From Moritella sp. 5 (GTDB taxonomy: Bacteria > Pseudomonadota > Gammaproteobacteria > Enterobacterales > Moritellaceae): a stretch of 64,000 nucleotides of DNA. The notes under the pieces are model-generated. The model worked only from the letters and a program-made list of their open reading frames with translations, searched no databases and was not told where the DNA came from. Positions within the stretch are counted from its first letter, which is position 1. Every line of letters starts with the position of its first letter. A program made the translations under genes and the position numbers. Location of the stretch: positions 3,720,001-3,784,000 of the forward strand of contig NZ_CP056122.1 of NCBI RefSeq assembly GCF_018219455.1. Direction: 5' to 3'. Positions 17,392 through 27,986 of this stretch are shown here, piece by piece.

Positions 17392-19524
17392 ATGTTAGTA
17401 ACAAATACCCCTTTTAAATTAAACATCATTGTAATTTCTTTGTTAATGAGTCAACAAGTTTTAGCAGAGACGTCGATTACCCAACAAGAAGATAATCTTG
17501 GATATACGGTAATTACGGCCACCCGCAATCCAGAACAAAATTTGACCCTGCCCAATTCAGTCACTATTGTTGACCGAGAACAAATAGAAAGCCTGTCATC
17601 CAACGCCACTAGCTTAGGAGAAATCTTAGCTAAAACGGTACCCGGTATGGCAACTAGCTCACAAAGTATGTCTAATTATAGCCAAACGATTCGTGGTCGT
17701 AAGATACAAGTGTTAATTGACGGCGTACCGCAATCAGGTTCATTAAGAGGCTCATCACGAGATTTAGTCAATATTTCTCCTGATATGGTAGAACGAGTGG
17801 AAATATTACGTGGGCCTACAGGAATTTACGGCCAAGGTGCAGCAGGTGGTGTTATCAACATTATTACTCGTAGAGCCTCATCAGAAGCACTTGCCTTCAC
17901 AACTAAAGTGTCAACACATGCACAAAGTGAAGACTTTAGTAAAAGCGCATCCGCTGATATTTTCCAACAGATTAGTGCTGCGAGCGAAGACACCAGCTAT
18001 ATTGCTTCAGCAAAGTATGCCAGCACTGGATTATTTTATGATGCAGAAGGTGATGCAATCCCAGTCAGTCCGCATGGTCAAGGTGGGGTCAGTGATTCTG
18101 AAGACTACGACCTATACGGGAAAGTAGTCCATTATTTAGATGACAATCAAAGTGTAGAGTTATCAGTAATCACCTCACGCTTAACACAAGAAAATAATTA
18201 TCACACGGTTAATGGCCTGTACGGTAAAGACAAAGCGACACAGGGCGATGGGCCAGAGAAAAATGCGATCGGACAAGAGAGTGAAAGTTGGTCGGTTAAC
18301 AGTAAATATCACCACGATGATCTAATGGGCAGCCAGTTAACCTTACAGGCCTACGCGCAAGGCAGCAAGGCAACAAATAAATACAATACTAAAAACAAAG
18401 CGCAGTCTGTAACAGATTCAGACAAATTAGGCTTACGCCTTACTGTAAATACTGAATTTGAAAGCTTTGTTAATGGTTCTGTTTTTTGGGGCACTGATTT
18501 AGCACAGGAAAAAGCAGGCCAATATATGACAGACGGCCGACTTTGGTCACCTAATCTCGAACAACAAACTATCTCCCCTTTTGCGAATGTACGTTTACAA
18601 CTAACAGACAGTTGGATCTTACGTTTTGGCGCGCGTTATGATCTTTTTGATTTAGATATTGATACCTTCCAAGTTAATTTTGGAAAAAATAAAGGCGATA
18701 CAGTCACTGGTGGTGATTTAAGCTATTCTGCAACCACTTATAATGCCGGCTTAACCTATCTTATTAGCGATACTCACTCTGTTTACGTTTCTTATTCAGA
18801 AGGTTTCTCTTTACCTGATGTTGGCAGGATTTTACGTGATGGTGGTGCAGGTAGCGTCGCGTTACTAAACCCTGAACCAATACGAGTGAAAAACTATGAA
18901 ATTGGTAGCAAAAGCCAATGGCAAAATATTGATGCGAATATTGCCGTATTTTATAACACTTCTGATTTAGGCCTACGTTTTGTAGGTGATGCCAACGATA
19001 CTAATTTCAGCCCTAAACGTGAACCAGAAAAAATCTATGGTGTAGAGCTAGCCTTGAATTACAACATCAGTAATGACTGGAACACTGGCGGTACATTTAG
19101 CTGGCAAGAAGGAAAGTCAGACTCTAAAGACAATGGGGATTATGACGATTACCTAACTGGCGAACGTATTCCTCCCACTAAAATCACCGCATTTATATCA
19201 AATCAAACGAGCGAAAATTGGCATAACCAATTAGATGTACTTTATTCAGGAAATCGAGATAAATTTGCAGATAACAATGCAGCAGCCGATGTTGACCCGA
19301 GCGATAAAGTTAAACGTCAATACGCCGAAGGCAAGGTAGAATCTTTCACCGTTGTTGATTTTGTTAGCCGTTATCAGATGCCAGTAGGTCAAGTCACTTT
19401 CTCTGTGGCAAATTTATTTAACCAAGATTATTACACTGCCGAATCACAGTTTAGAAACCGTGATGCACAATATGCAAAAGGCATTGGACGTGTCTTTGGT
19501 CTTGCCTACAGCCTTGACTGGTAA
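17392..19524 (+). CDS. TonB-dependent siderophore receptor
   Basis: 710 residues from the ATG at 17392, chosen because GGAG lies seven bases before it; the earlier ATG at 17353 sits inside a Fur-like site. A signal peptide ends at VLAE. The plug domain follows (VITATRNPEQN, DREQIE, IRGRKIQVLIDGVPQ, VERVEILRGP, GAAGGVINIITR), then a long beta-barrel ending in the aromatic residue W. It imports a ferric siderophore across the outer membrane using TonB energy. It is the first gene of the rightward siderophore operon. Confidence 0.96.
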   Translation: MLVTNTPFKLNIIVISLLMSQQVLAETSITQQEDNLGYTVITATRNPEQNLTLPNSVTIVDREQIESLSSNATSLGEILAKTVPGMATSSQSMSNYSQTIRGRKIQVLIDGVPQSGSLRGSSRDLVNISPDMVERVEILRGPTGIYGQGAAGGVINIITRRASSEALAFTTKVSTHAQSEDFSKSASADIFQQISAASEDTSYIASAKYASTGLFYDAEGDAIPVSPHGQGGVSDSEDYDLYGKVVHYLDDNQSVELSVITSRLTQENNYHTVNGLYGKDKATQGDGPEKNAIGQESESWSVNSKYHHDDLMGSQLTLQAYAQGSKATNKYNTKNKAQSVTDSDKLGLRLTVNTEFESFVNGSVFWGTDLAQEKAGQYMTDGRLWSPNLEQQTISPFANVRLQLTDSWILRFGARYDLFDLDIDTFQVNFGKNKGDTVTGGDLSYSATTYNAGLTYLISDTHSVYVSYSEGFSLPDVGRILRDGGAGSVALLNPEPIRVKNYEIGSKSQWQNIDANIAVFYNTSDLGLRFVGDANDTNFSPKREPEKIYGVELALNYNISNDWNTGGTFSWQEGKSDSKDNGDYDDYLTGERIPPTKITAFISNQTSENWHNQLDVLYSGNRDKFADNNAAADVDPSDKVKRQYAEGKVESFTVVDFVSRYQMPVGQVTFSVANLFNQDYYTAESQFRNRDAQYAKGIGRVFGLAYSLDW

Positions 19525-19569
19525 TTCAATTAAAAGTGGCTGGTAAGCCACTTTTATTAAGGAACAAAT

Positions 19570-21372
19570 ATGATACAAAGTTACGATCAAATCTTGCACC
19601 AAAATCTTGCAAAAATCTATTCTCTACGTGGTTTTTTAAATTGTTTTTGCCGTGAAGTAGCTGGACCACAAGGCGCACTTTCTTACCCAGAAGATATCAT
19701 TAACTTACCCGACAGTATTTTTCAAAGCTTACAAGAAACTGGTGGGATTTTATTAAACATCGATCTACATGATGGACAATTAATATGTGTGGTTGATAAA
19801 AAATCACAAAGTTACCAATACCGTTATTTATCTTATTTTTTATTTCAAAGTAATACCCAAGATCAACAGGAATTAGACTGGGATGAGTTACAAGTTATAC
19901 TGTTAAACGATCTTGCGAGTCGTTTTAATACCGATGCTAATGATGAGTTATTAGCACAAATGAATAATAGTGAACAAGTATTAGCTTATTTATTATTAAA
20001 TAGAAAAAGATCAAAAGAATCAACAAACCTCTATCTTGAATCAGAATCTAAATTATTACTCGGTCATGCCACTCACCCTGCGGCCAAATCACGCCTAGGT
20101 TTTAGTCAGCAAGATATACTAGATTACTCCCCAGAATTACGCGCTAGTTTTCAGTTACATTATTTCGCGGCAAAGAGCGACAAAGTGAAACGTTTAGGCA
20201 CAGGTTTGAGTGATGACACATTACGTGATTTTTCAGCTACCTATGATAGTTTACCGCCTGATTATGCATTATTACCTGTGCATCCTTGGCAGGCAAAATA
20301 CCTGCTAAAACAGGATGTAATTATAAAATTAATCGAACAAGGTTTATTAATTGATCTCGGTGTCCGCGGAAAAAAACTAACAGCAACGTCATCGCTACGT
20401 ACCTTATATAATCCAGAATTGGATTTTTTTATTAAAGGATCCCTCAATGTCCGCATTACAAATTGCGTACGTAAAAATGCCTATTACGAACTTGAAAGCG
20501 CAGTTAAGTTAACCGAACTATTAACACCTAACTTTAATCAATTAGAAAAAAAATACCCAGGTCTTAAAATCATGCATGAGCCTGGTTGTTTGACTCTTGA
20601 TTTTGATGAATTAGATGCAGAAAAACAAGTACAAATAGAAGAAGGTTTCGGGGTTCTATTTCGTGAAAATCCAACTGAATTACGAGAGCAAAACATCTTA
20701 TTAGCTGGCTCTCTCTTCACCCAAGGTGTATCGGGGGAAAGTAATGTAAAAACCCATATTTGGCATCTTTCACAGCGCAATCAAATGAGCTACGAACAAA
20801 GCAGTTTATTATGGTTTAGAAGTTACCTTGATGCATTATTGCCAAGCATGTTTGATGCCCTGTTTGAACACGGGTTAGTGTTTGAGCCGCACCTACAAAA
20901 TATTTTAATCAAACTAGAGCAGGACTTAGTGGCAGGTGTTTGGATCCGCGATTTAGAAGGCACCAAGCTCAATAAGCAAACGTGGCAAGCCCAACAGCTC
21001 TCAAGCATGAGTGAAAAGGCAAGTAGTAGTGTGTTATACGATCAAGAGAAATGCTGGAATCGCCTCGCTTATTGCTTATTGATTAACAATATTGTGCAGG
21101 CGATTTTCTGCATCGCTAGACGAGAGTCGGTACTTGAGGCGCGACTTTGGCATCAAGTACGTTTAACGATTCAACAGTATTTAGCTCAAAGCGACAGTGA
21201 ATTTGCAGCTAACAAGCTAGGTGAATTATTAGCAGGAAAAGCGATCCCTAATAAAGCAAACTTGATCACAAGATTTTTAAAACGCGCTGATAAACAAGCT
21301 GAATACACTGATTTCCCCAATCCTTTAGGGTTTCCTCGTGTTATCCCAACTAAAGTGAAGGAAAAAGTATGA
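19570..21372 (+). CDS. NRPS-independent siderophore synthetase (IucA/IucC family), first
   Basis: 600 residues, the usual size. Members activate a carboxylate such as citrate with ATP and condense it with an amine or hydroxyl. Signature elements are GHATHPAAKSRLGF near 160, LPVHPWQ near 240, ATSSLRTLY near 275, and VFEPHLQNILI near 440, matching the nucleotide and carboxylate sites of this enzyme class. An AAGGA ribosome site precedes the ATG. It lies 45 bases behind the receptor and overlaps the second synthetase by four bases (ATGA), showing coupling. Confidence 0.95.
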   Translation: MIQSYDQILHQNLAKIYSLRGFLNCFCREVAGPQGALSYPEDIINLPDSIFQSLQETGGILLNIDLHDGQLICVVDKKSQSYQYRYLSYFLFQSNTQDQQELDWDELQVILLNDLASRFNTDANDELLAQMNNSEQVLAYLLLNRKRSKESTNLYLESESKLLLGHATHPAAKSRLGFSQQDILDYSPELRASFQLHYFAAKSDKVKRLGTGLSDDTLRDFSATYDSLPPDYALLPVHPWQAKYLLKQDVIIKLIEQGLLIDLGVRGKKLTATSSLRTLYNPELDFFIKGSLNVRITNCVRKNAYYELESAVKLTELLTPNFNQLEKKYPGLKIMHEPGCLTLDFDELDAEKQVQIEEGFGVLFRENPTELREQNILLAGSLFTQGVSGESNVKTHIWHLSQRNQMSYEQSSLLWFRSYLDALLPSMFDALFEHGLVFEPHLQNILIKLEQDLVAGVWIRDLEGTKLNKQTWQAQQLSSMSEKASSSVLYDQEKCWNRLAYCLLINNIVQAIFCIARRESVLEARLWHQVRLTIQQYLAQSDSEFAANKLGELLAGKAIPNKANLITRFLKRADKQAEYTDFPNPLGFPRVIPTKVKEKV

Positions 21373-23339
21373 ATCACTATCAACAAAGCCTAGCGTATAC
21401 CTATCAGCAAATAAATCAAGAATCCGCGCAGCTTAGTGAATTATGGTTTTCACAGCTGCAGGATGATACGCTGCAAGAAAAGCAATTATCGGTCGTCGAT
21501 ATACGCGCACAATTTACCAATGCACAGCGACGCTGTTTAGTCACATTATGTAAGTCGATGTTGCGAGAAGGTATCTTTAATGCACCAGAAAACCTACAAT
21601 TTTCTGATAACAATGCTTATTTACGCATCAATAATACTCCGTTAACCTTAAAAATAGAAAACATTGAACAGGTGCGCTATGGCTTTCTGGAAGGTTTTAC
21701 AGGATTAACCTTACACGAAGATGATCAGCTTATTTACGTCTTGGACGAACCGACTAAACTATTGGCTCTATTACAGGTTTGTACAAACTACTCTTTAATA
21801 GAAGTACAGCGATTCGCACATGAGTTGCTGAATTCTATGTTAAACGACGCTTTGTTTTTAAGCTATCGTCTCGTGTGGGGACAAAAAATAGAACAACAAA
21901 GAATACAGACTGGGTATGCGAGCTTCTGGTCTTGGGTTAAAAACTTAAATGGACAAAATAATAACTGCTTGCTACTTGAGCAATGGGGAACAGTCGGTCA
22001 CCCGATCCACCCCGGTGTAAAATGTAAACAAGACCTAACGGCACAGCAAGTATTAACCATGTCACCCGAGTTTCAAGCGAATGTTGCAGTACGTCTCGCT
22101 GCAGTAAAAATCGGTTTATTCTCCATCGAGGGTTATCAACAATCTCAGTATCAAGAATGGTTTGCCGAACAATATCCAGAATGGCAACAACGCTGGAAAA
22201 TAGCATTAACAACGCAGGGCTTCGACGCGAATGATTATATTCCTGTGCCCGTACACCCATTCCAGGCCGATAGCTTTTTACCCGAAGTATTTGCAGACTT
22301 AATTGTGAAGCAGGACTTATTACTACTCGACTCAGGACCACAAATAAACTGTGGTCCAACGATGTCTTTTCGTACCTTAGTACCTGAAAACTCAGAATCT
22401 TACCCACATATAAAACTGCCTATCGCAATGCGACTAACCAGTGCGGAACGCGTTTTATCCAATCGTTCTTGCCATATGGGACCAAGAGTGAGCCAATTTT
22501 TAGAGACCATTGCTGAAAAGTACCCTGAGATTGGCTGTAAATTACGTGTTATGCGCGAAACACCAGGGTTACATTATGCTGGCGATAAATACAGAGAAGA
22601 AAAATATGGCAAATACTTTTCGGTGCTATTTCGTCAGAACCCCCGTGAAAAGTTAATCGATAATGAGGTTGCCGTACCTGTTGCCACGCTCATGGCTGAC
22701 ACCCCGAGTTCGGACTCTTTATTTGCAGAGATAGCCCAAAGCAATCAACTTTCTATCGCGTCCGTTTTAGAAACTTATCTTGATGTGTTGCTGACGCCAG
22801 TACTACAAGTATATTTACGCTTTGGCATTAGCCTAGAGGCTCATCAGCAAAATTCCATGATGATTTTTAATGATAATGGCCTACCACAATCATTACTGTT
22901 AAGAGATTTTGGGGCTTTTAGAGCACACCAAAACACATTTATCTCGAGTGGTGAAAAACTTGAGTTTCATCAAGATAAAAGTGTACTCAGTAATGACAAG
23001 CAAGATGTCAGAAATAAACTATTACACGCGGTATTTATTTGTCATCTTTCAGAGTTAATTAACCACTTGGTCGTGCGGGGTTATATTGATGAAGCACAGG
23101 CTTGGAAAATGGCTTATCAACGTATTGCTACTATTTTCGAGCACACTAAACATAATGCGCCAGCGCAATGGTGGGCTCAAGAATATCAAGCGTTATTAAA
23201 TGAACCTTGGCAAATGAAACGTTTCACTTTAATGAGATTAGCCAATAACAATGAATATAACTATCAGGCATTGTTGAATCCTTTAAGTCAGGAGGCGGTA
23301 CTAGATGCCAACCAATGTGATTCGTTTACTGTGGTTTAG
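21369..23339 (+). CDS. NRPS-independent siderophore synthetase (IucA/IucC family), second
   Basis: 656 residues, distinct from the first synthetase. Signature elements are GHPIHPGVKCKQDL near 212, PVPVHPFQ near 295, TMSFRTLVP near 332, KLPIAMRLTSAERVLS near 347 and LEAHQQNSMMI near 490. With the first enzyme it would add two carboxylates to a shared amine or alcohol backbone. No monooxygenase, acyltransferase or decarboxylase gene accompanies them, which argues against an aerobactin-type hydroxamate and for a carboxylate siderophore. The end overlaps the exporter gene by 35 bases. Confidence 0.95.
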   Translation: MNHYQQSLAYTYQQINQESAQLSELWFSQLQDDTLQEKQLSVVDIRAQFTNAQRRCLVTLCKSMLREGIFNAPENLQFSDNNAYLRINNTPLTLKIENIEQVRYGFLEGFTGLTLHEDDQLIYVLDEPTKLLALLQVCTNYSLIEVQRFAHELLNSMLNDALFLSYRLVWGQKIEQQRIQTGYASFWSWVKNLNGQNNNCLLLEQWGTVGHPIHPGVKCKQDLTAQQVLTMSPEFQANVAVRLAAVKIGLFSIEGYQQSQYQEWFAEQYPEWQQRWKIALTTQGFDANDYIPVPVHPFQADSFLPEVFADLIVKQDLLLLDSGPQINCGPTMSFRTLVPENSESYPHIKLPIAMRLTSAERVLSNRSCHMGPRVSQFLETIAEKYPEIGCKLRVMRETPGLHYAGDKYREEKYGKYFSVLFRQNPREKLIDNEVAVPVATLMADTPSSDSLFAEIAQSNQLSIASVLETYLDVLLTPVLQVYLRFGISLEAHQQNSMMIFNDNGLPQSLLLRDFGAFRAHQNTFISSGEKLEFHQDKSVLSNDKQDVRNKLLHAVFICHLSELINHLVVRGYIDEAQAWKMAYQRIATIFEHTKHNAPAQWWAQEYQALLNEPWQMKRFTLMRLANNNEYNYQALLNPLSQEAVLDANQCDSFTVV

Positions 23340-24489
23340 TCAAATAATCGCGATTGGTTCGATGGAAATGAGTGGCCCTTTTTGGCCACTTATTTTATCT
23401 CAACAGAGCCAAGGTGTCAGCTTATCAGTATTTTCTGCCCTCATTTATATATTACCTCTATTAGGAGCCATGTTTAGCGCGCCTGTCTGGGGTAAATTAG
23501 GTGATCGTATAGGGCATAAATATATGATATTAAGAGCACTATTTGTTTTAGCTCTATCACAATGTTTATTACTTTATGTGAAAGAAGTGGAATGGGTTTG
23601 TTTGATCCGCTTTGTACAAGGGGTTTGCGCAGGGTCGATTGCTGCAATGCAAGCCTATGCCTTACGAACCAGTAAGACACAAGAACAAGGTCAGATCTTG
23701 GGTAAACTACAATCATCTGTTGCCGCCGGTACGCTATTAGGACCCGTTTTAGGCGGAATGCTAATCGATTACAGGGGGTTCAATAGCGTGTTTACATTAG
23801 GCTCCGTCAGTTGCTTGCTGGTATTTTTTGCCGTAGCCTTGTTATTACCTGAAGATAAAAATGGTCCAGTTAACAAAGCGAGGGGGAAGTCTACAGCGCG
23901 AGTTATTTCACCTCCTCTTTTTAGTCTCCCCGTTTTACTCTGTTTGTTAGCATTGGCACAACTTGCTAAACGTTTGCCTAGTAGCTTTTTTGCCATTTAT
24001 GGGCAAGACGTATTAGAAGCAAGTTCATTTCAAATCGGCATGCTATACGGATTAACCGGCTTCGCTATTTTACTCTTTGCTCCTTATTGGGGACGATACT
24101 TTGACCGAGCCAATAATCAACAAATAAAAAACAGTCTGCTTTTAATCTGTACCATGGCAGGTCTATCACAATTTGCCTTTAGTTTTGTAGAACAAAGCTT
24201 GCTACTGGCAGGCTTATTACGCTTTATATGGGGTATTTTTCTTGCCGCTATTTTACCGTTGTTATTTATGCAGTTACGAAAATTAGTGACGACAAATGAC
24301 ATTGGCAAAAGTATCGGTATGGGCCACAGTGCGAGCAAGCTTGGCGCATTAATAGGTATTGGAGTTGGTGCGATTAGTATAAGTCTTTTAGCGATAAATC
24401 AAGGGTTTTCAATGATTGCAGTGACTTACATGATTATGATTCTTTTGATCGCCATATGCGCTAAAAAGAAAGATAAAAAGGAAAATTAA
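23305..24489 (+). CDS. MFS transporter, probable siderophore exporter
   Basis: 394 residues, twelve membrane segments. The MFS loop motif appears as GKLGDRIGHKYM near residue 62. The start lies inside the second synthetase gene and is fixed by a strong AGGAGG site ten bases before the ATG. MFS exporters next to NIS synthetases usually release the finished siderophore. It closes the receptor-synthetase-synthetase-exporter operon and is followed by a terminator. Confidence 0.92.
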   Translation: MPTNVIRLLWFSQIIAIGSMEMSGPFWPLILSQQSQGVSLSVFSALIYILPLLGAMFSAPVWGKLGDRIGHKYMILRALFVLALSQCLLLYVKEVEWVCLIRFVQGVCAGSIAAMQAYALRTSKTQEQGQILGKLQSSVAAGTLLGPVLGGMLIDYRGFNSVFTLGSVSCLLVFFAVALLLPEDKNGPVNKARGKSTARVISPPLFSLPVLLCLLALAQLAKRLPSSFFAIYGQDVLEASSFQIGMLYGLTGFAILLFAPYWGRYFDRANNQQIKNSLLLICTMAGLSQFAFSFVEQSLLLAGLLRFIWGIFLAAILPLLFMQLRKLVTTNDIGKSIGMGHSASKLGALIGIGVGAISISLLAINQGFSMIAVTYMIMILLIAICAKKKDKKEN

Positions 24490-24499
24490 AATAACACTA

Positions 24500-24535
24500 A
24501 AAAAGACCATAATTTCAACATGATGGTCTTTTTAT
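24500..24535 (+). terminator. Intrinsic terminator of the siderophore operon
   Basis: AAAAGACCAT (24501-24510) pairs with ATGGTCTTTT (24523-24532), followed by more T residues. Confidence 0.85.
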
Positions 24536-24591
24536 TTTGACAATAACAATGCTAATCTAATTGCCTCTCAGCCAATTAGCAGTCGATAGCC

Positions 24592-25788
24592 ATGAAACCA
24601 TTACCTAAATCACTCTTTAGCTCATTCTCCAAAGAAAGCCCATTTGTTTTTCTCGCCCTTGCCGGTATTGTCATGTCGATGACCTTTTCAGCATGGAACG
24701 CATTACTGAATAACTTTGCTATCGAGAATGCCGCATTTACAGGGGCCGAAATAGGCACCTTACAATCGATACGTGAGATCCCTGGGTTACTTGCTTTCAC
24801 GGCTGCATTTGTATTACTGATACTAAAGGAACAAATATTTGCCATTATTGCCTTATCTTTACTCTCAATTGGCGTGGCGATAACAGGCTTTTTCCCCTCT
24901 GTTTATGGCTTATATGCCACAACCGTGCTTATGTCTGTGGGTTTCCATTATTACGAAACCATCAACCAGTCATTAAGCCTACAATGGTTCAGTAAAGCCG
25001 AAGCCCCTGCGCAATTGGGTCGACTACTCGCAGTGAAATCATTTGCAGCCCTCTTTACCTTTGCAGGTATTTGGCTGGCGTTCAGCGTGTTTGATGCGGA
25101 CTACGTAACCGTATACATGGCATGTGGGCTGCTCGGGCTCGTGATAACAGCTTGGCTTGCAACCCATAAACCTAATATCCAAAACTCCCACGTACAACAC
25201 AAAAAGCTCATCTTGCGTAAGCGCTACAGTTTGTATTACTTACTGACGTTTTTAGCGGGTGCTCGCCGACAAATATTTGTCGTCTTCGCTGGTTTCTTAA
25301 TGGTTGAAAAATTCGGTTACGGTGTTCCAGAGATCACCGCGCTATTCATGCTTAACCATGTTATTAATCTATATTTAGGGCCTAAAATCGGCGCATGGAT
25401 TGGACGTGTAGGTGAGCGTCGCGCATTAACATTCGAATATACCGGACTTATCTTTGTGTTTATTGGTTACGCCTTGGTAGAGTCAGCAGAGTTTGCCGCC
25501 GTGCTGTATATTATTGATCACCTGTTCTTTGCAGTCGCTATTGCATTAAAGACCTATTTCCAGAAGATCGCGGATCCGAAAGACATTGCAGGAAGCATGG
25601 GCGTGAGTTTCTCGATTAATCATATTGCCGCAGTCGTTATTCCGGTAATTTTCGGCATGATCTGGTTATACAATCCTTCGTTAGTATTTTACGCAGGCGC
25701 GGCGATTGCCAGTTTATCTTTGATACTCAGTCGCTTCATACCAGTGACGTACAAATCAGAATCAAGCGTGAGCAATAACGCAGTATAA
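24592..25788 (+). CDS. MFS transporter of unknown substrate
   Basis: 398 residues with about twelve membrane segments. It starts with a short cytoplasmic stretch, then SPFVFLALAGIVMSMTFSAW. Charged loops such as GRVGERRAL lie between the helices. A terminator separates it from the siderophore operon, so it is probably its own unit; a role in iron transport is possible only by proximity. The ATG at 24592 has a weak ribosome site. Confidence 0.85.
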   Translation: MKPLPKSLFSSFSKESPFVFLALAGIVMSMTFSAWNALLNNFAIENAAFTGAEIGTLQSIREIPGLLAFTAAFVLLILKEQIFAIIALSLLSIGVAITGFFPSVYGLYATTVLMSVGFHYYETINQSLSLQWFSKAEAPAQLGRLLAVKSFAALFTFAGIWLAFSVFDADYVTVYMACGLLGLVITAWLATHKPNIQNSHVQHKKLILRKRYSLYYLLTFLAGARRQIFVVFAGFLMVEKFGYGVPEITALFMLNHVINLYLGPKIGAWIGRVGERRALTFEYTGLIFVFIGYALVESAEFAAVLYIIDHLFFAVAIALKTYFQKIADPKDIAGSMGVSFSINHIAAVVIPVIFGMIWLYNPSLVFYAGAAIASLSLILSRFIPVTYKSESSVSNNAV

Positions 25789-25812
25789 TGACCGCGGTTG
25801 GTTGTTAAGTAC

Positions 25813-25850
25813 AAAAAAGGCCATCACATAATGTGATGGCCTTTTATATT
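25813..25850 (+). terminator. Intrinsic terminator, usable by both flanking genes
   Basis: AAAAGGCCATCACAT pairs with ATGTGATGGCCTTTT with almost no loop, followed by ATATTTTT. It lies between the rightward MFS gene and the convergent ybiT. Confidence 0.85.
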
Positions 25851-25905
25851 TTTAATCAGTAATTCACTCACTTAAAATAAGCACCGATTGCTCGGTTGAC
25901 GCTTA

Positions 25906-27486
25906 TTATTTGCTTGCGATATATTCTTCGTAAGTACCGTCAAAATCAACGATTCCGTTTGGCGTGATATCCCAGATACGTGTCGCAACTGTAGATACGA
26001 ACTCACGGTCATGAGAGATGAACAGTAATGTACCTTCATATTTCTCAAGAGACATGTTCAATGCTTCGATTGATTCCATGTCCATGTGGTTAGTTGGTTC
26101 ATCCATTAATAATACGTTCGGTTTTTGCATCATTAATTTACCGTAAAGCATACGGCCTTTTTCACCACCAGATAGTACGCTTACTTTCTTACTAATGTCA
26201 TCATTAGAGAATAGTAGACGGCCTAGGAAACCACGAACAGTTTGATCGTCATCGCCTTTTTCTTTCCACTGGTTCATCCACTCCATTAGCGTTAGATCTT
26301 CTTCGAAGTATGATTCGTGATCCTGTGCATAATAAGCGATGTTTACGTTTTCAGACCATTTGTACTCACCCGCATCTGGAGTCAGTTCGTCTGCTAACAT
26401 ACGCATTAATGTCGTTTTACCAACACCATTGGTACCGATAATTGCGATACGCTCGCCAACTTCAACCATGCTCTTAAAGTTAGAGAATAATGGACCTTCA
26501 TCAAAGCCTTTTGTTAGACCTTGAATTTCTAATGCGTTACGGTAAAGCTGTTTTTCTTGCTCAAAACGAATGAATGGCGTTTGACGGCTAGACACTTTAA
26601 CTTCATCAAGTTCAATTTTATCAAGACGTTTAGCACGTGATGATGCTTGTTTTGCTTTCGATGCGTTTGCAGAGAAACGAGCAACGAATGCTTTAAGTTC
26701 TGTAATTTGCGCTTCTTTTTTAGAGTTGCTTGTTAATAGCTGTTCACGTGCTAATGCAGCAGCAAACATGTAATCATCGTAGTTACCTGGGTAAACGCGT
26801 AGTTCACCAAAATCTAGGTCAGCCATGTGAGTACAAACACTGTTTAAGAAATGACGATCATGCGAGATGATTACCATTGTGCTTTGACGTGCGTTTAGTG
26901 TTTCTTCTAACCAGTCAATCGTTGCGATATCCAAGTTATTCGTTGGTTCGTCAAGTAATAAGATATCTGGATCAGAAAATAGTGCTTGTGCTAGTAGTAC
27001 ACGTAGTTTCCAACCCGGAGCAACTTCGCTCATTAGGCCGTAGTGTAGTTCTACTGGGATACCAACACCGATTAGTAGTTCACCCGCACGAGATTCAGCT
27101 GTGTAGCCGTCCATCTCTGCAAATTCACTTTCTAGATCGCCAACACGCATACCATCTGCTTCAGACATGTCAGGGTTAGCATAAATTGCGTCACGCTCTT
27201 CTTTCACAGCCCACATTTCTGCGTGGCCCATGATCACTGTATCAAGTACAGTATTGTTTTCGAATGCGAATTGATCCTGACGTAATTTACCTAGACGTTC
27301 GTTCTCATCAAGCTTCACGTTACCAGAGCTTTGATCTAAATCGCCACCTAGGATTTTCATGAATGTTGATTTACCACAACCGTTAGCACCGATTAAACCG
27401 TAACGATTACCGCCACCGAACTTAACTGAGATATTTTCGAAAAGTGGCTTGGCACCGAACTGCATTGTAATATTTGCTGTGCTAAT
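25906..27486 (-). CDS. ybiT: ABC-F family ATPase YbiT
   Basis: About 526 residues with two ATPase domains and no membrane segments, as in ribosome-associated ABC-F proteins. Walker A motifs are GANGCGKST and GTNGVGKTT, signatures APGWKLRV (degenerate, normal for domain one) and LSGGEKGRM, and Walker [12 protein letters not shown] and [11 protein letters not shown]. The first in-frame ATG (27465) lacks a ribosome site and would drop the family N-terminus (ISTANIT). An AGGAG lies at 27498-27502, 8 and 11 bases before in-frame ATC (27489) and ATT (27486) codons, so initiation on ATT or ATC is proposed. Confidence 0.93.
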   Translation of the reverse strand: MSTANITMQFGAKPLFENISVKFGGGNRYGLIGANGCGKSTFMKILGGDLDQSSGNVKLDENERLGKLRQDQFAFENNTVLDTVIMGHAEMWAVKEERDAIYANPDMSEADGMRVGDLESEFAEMDGYTAESRAGELLIGVGIPVELHYGLMSEVAPGWKLRVLLAQALFSDPDILLLDEPTNNLDIATIDWLEETLNARQSTMVIISHDRHFLNSVCTHMADLDFGELRVYPGNYDDYMFAAALAREQLLTSNSKKEAQITELKAFVARFSANASKAKQASSRAKRLDKIELDEVKVSSRQTPFIRFEQEKQLYRNALEIQGLTKGFDEGPLFSNFKSMVEVGERIAIIGTNGVGKTTLMRMLADELTPDAGEYKWSENVNIAYYAQDHESYFEEDLTLMEWMNQWKEKGDDDQTVRGFLGRLLFSNDDISKKVSVLSGGEKGRMLYGKLMMQKPNVLLMDEPTNHMDMESIEALNMSLEKYEGTLLFISHDREFVSTVATRIWDITPNGIVDFDGTYEEYIASK

Positions 27487-27502
27487 GATAGGGAACGCTC
27501 CT

Positions 27503-27986
27503 GTCCAAAAAGTGGACTAAATATAAATTACTGAATTTTAAGTTGGCGGAGTATAGCATCTAATGTGACGTAAATCACGTAGTCTGATTAGTAAACATAA
27601 ATGAATAAGAGGAAATATTACTTTAGGGTTTATTTGACTCACTAGACTGCAACCGAGCTAGTGCGTAAACAATCCCAACCCATTTTATAAATATAAACAA
27701 CCCAATAAATGCAAGGCTTAAGCGCCATCGGGCTCACCGCAGACACATCAGGCGCAAATATTAACTCTGGATATCTTCTCTATACCACCTACAGCATTAA
27801 GCCCTCGAAAAGACTGTCGAAAAATTTTACAACATATTAAAAAACGATTTATAGCTAAAAATTATCCAGCTGATTTAAAAGATAAAAATCAATGTGGCAT
27901 AGGGTATGCTCGATCCTAAATGCTAAGTACTAGTAGTCTTCAATTCACTTTTCAACTTTATGAAAATGGTATCAAGGACAAGCGTA
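27503..27986 (+). other. Intergenic region with a possible coding remnant
   Basis: About 480 bases between ybiT and the von Willebrand protein gene, containing both promoters. A frame from ATG 27709 to 27840 (43 codons, with segments such as LTADTSGANINSGYLLYTTY) looks protein-like but has no ribosome site and no relative that I recognise. It may be the tail of a lost gene. Confidence 0.3.
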
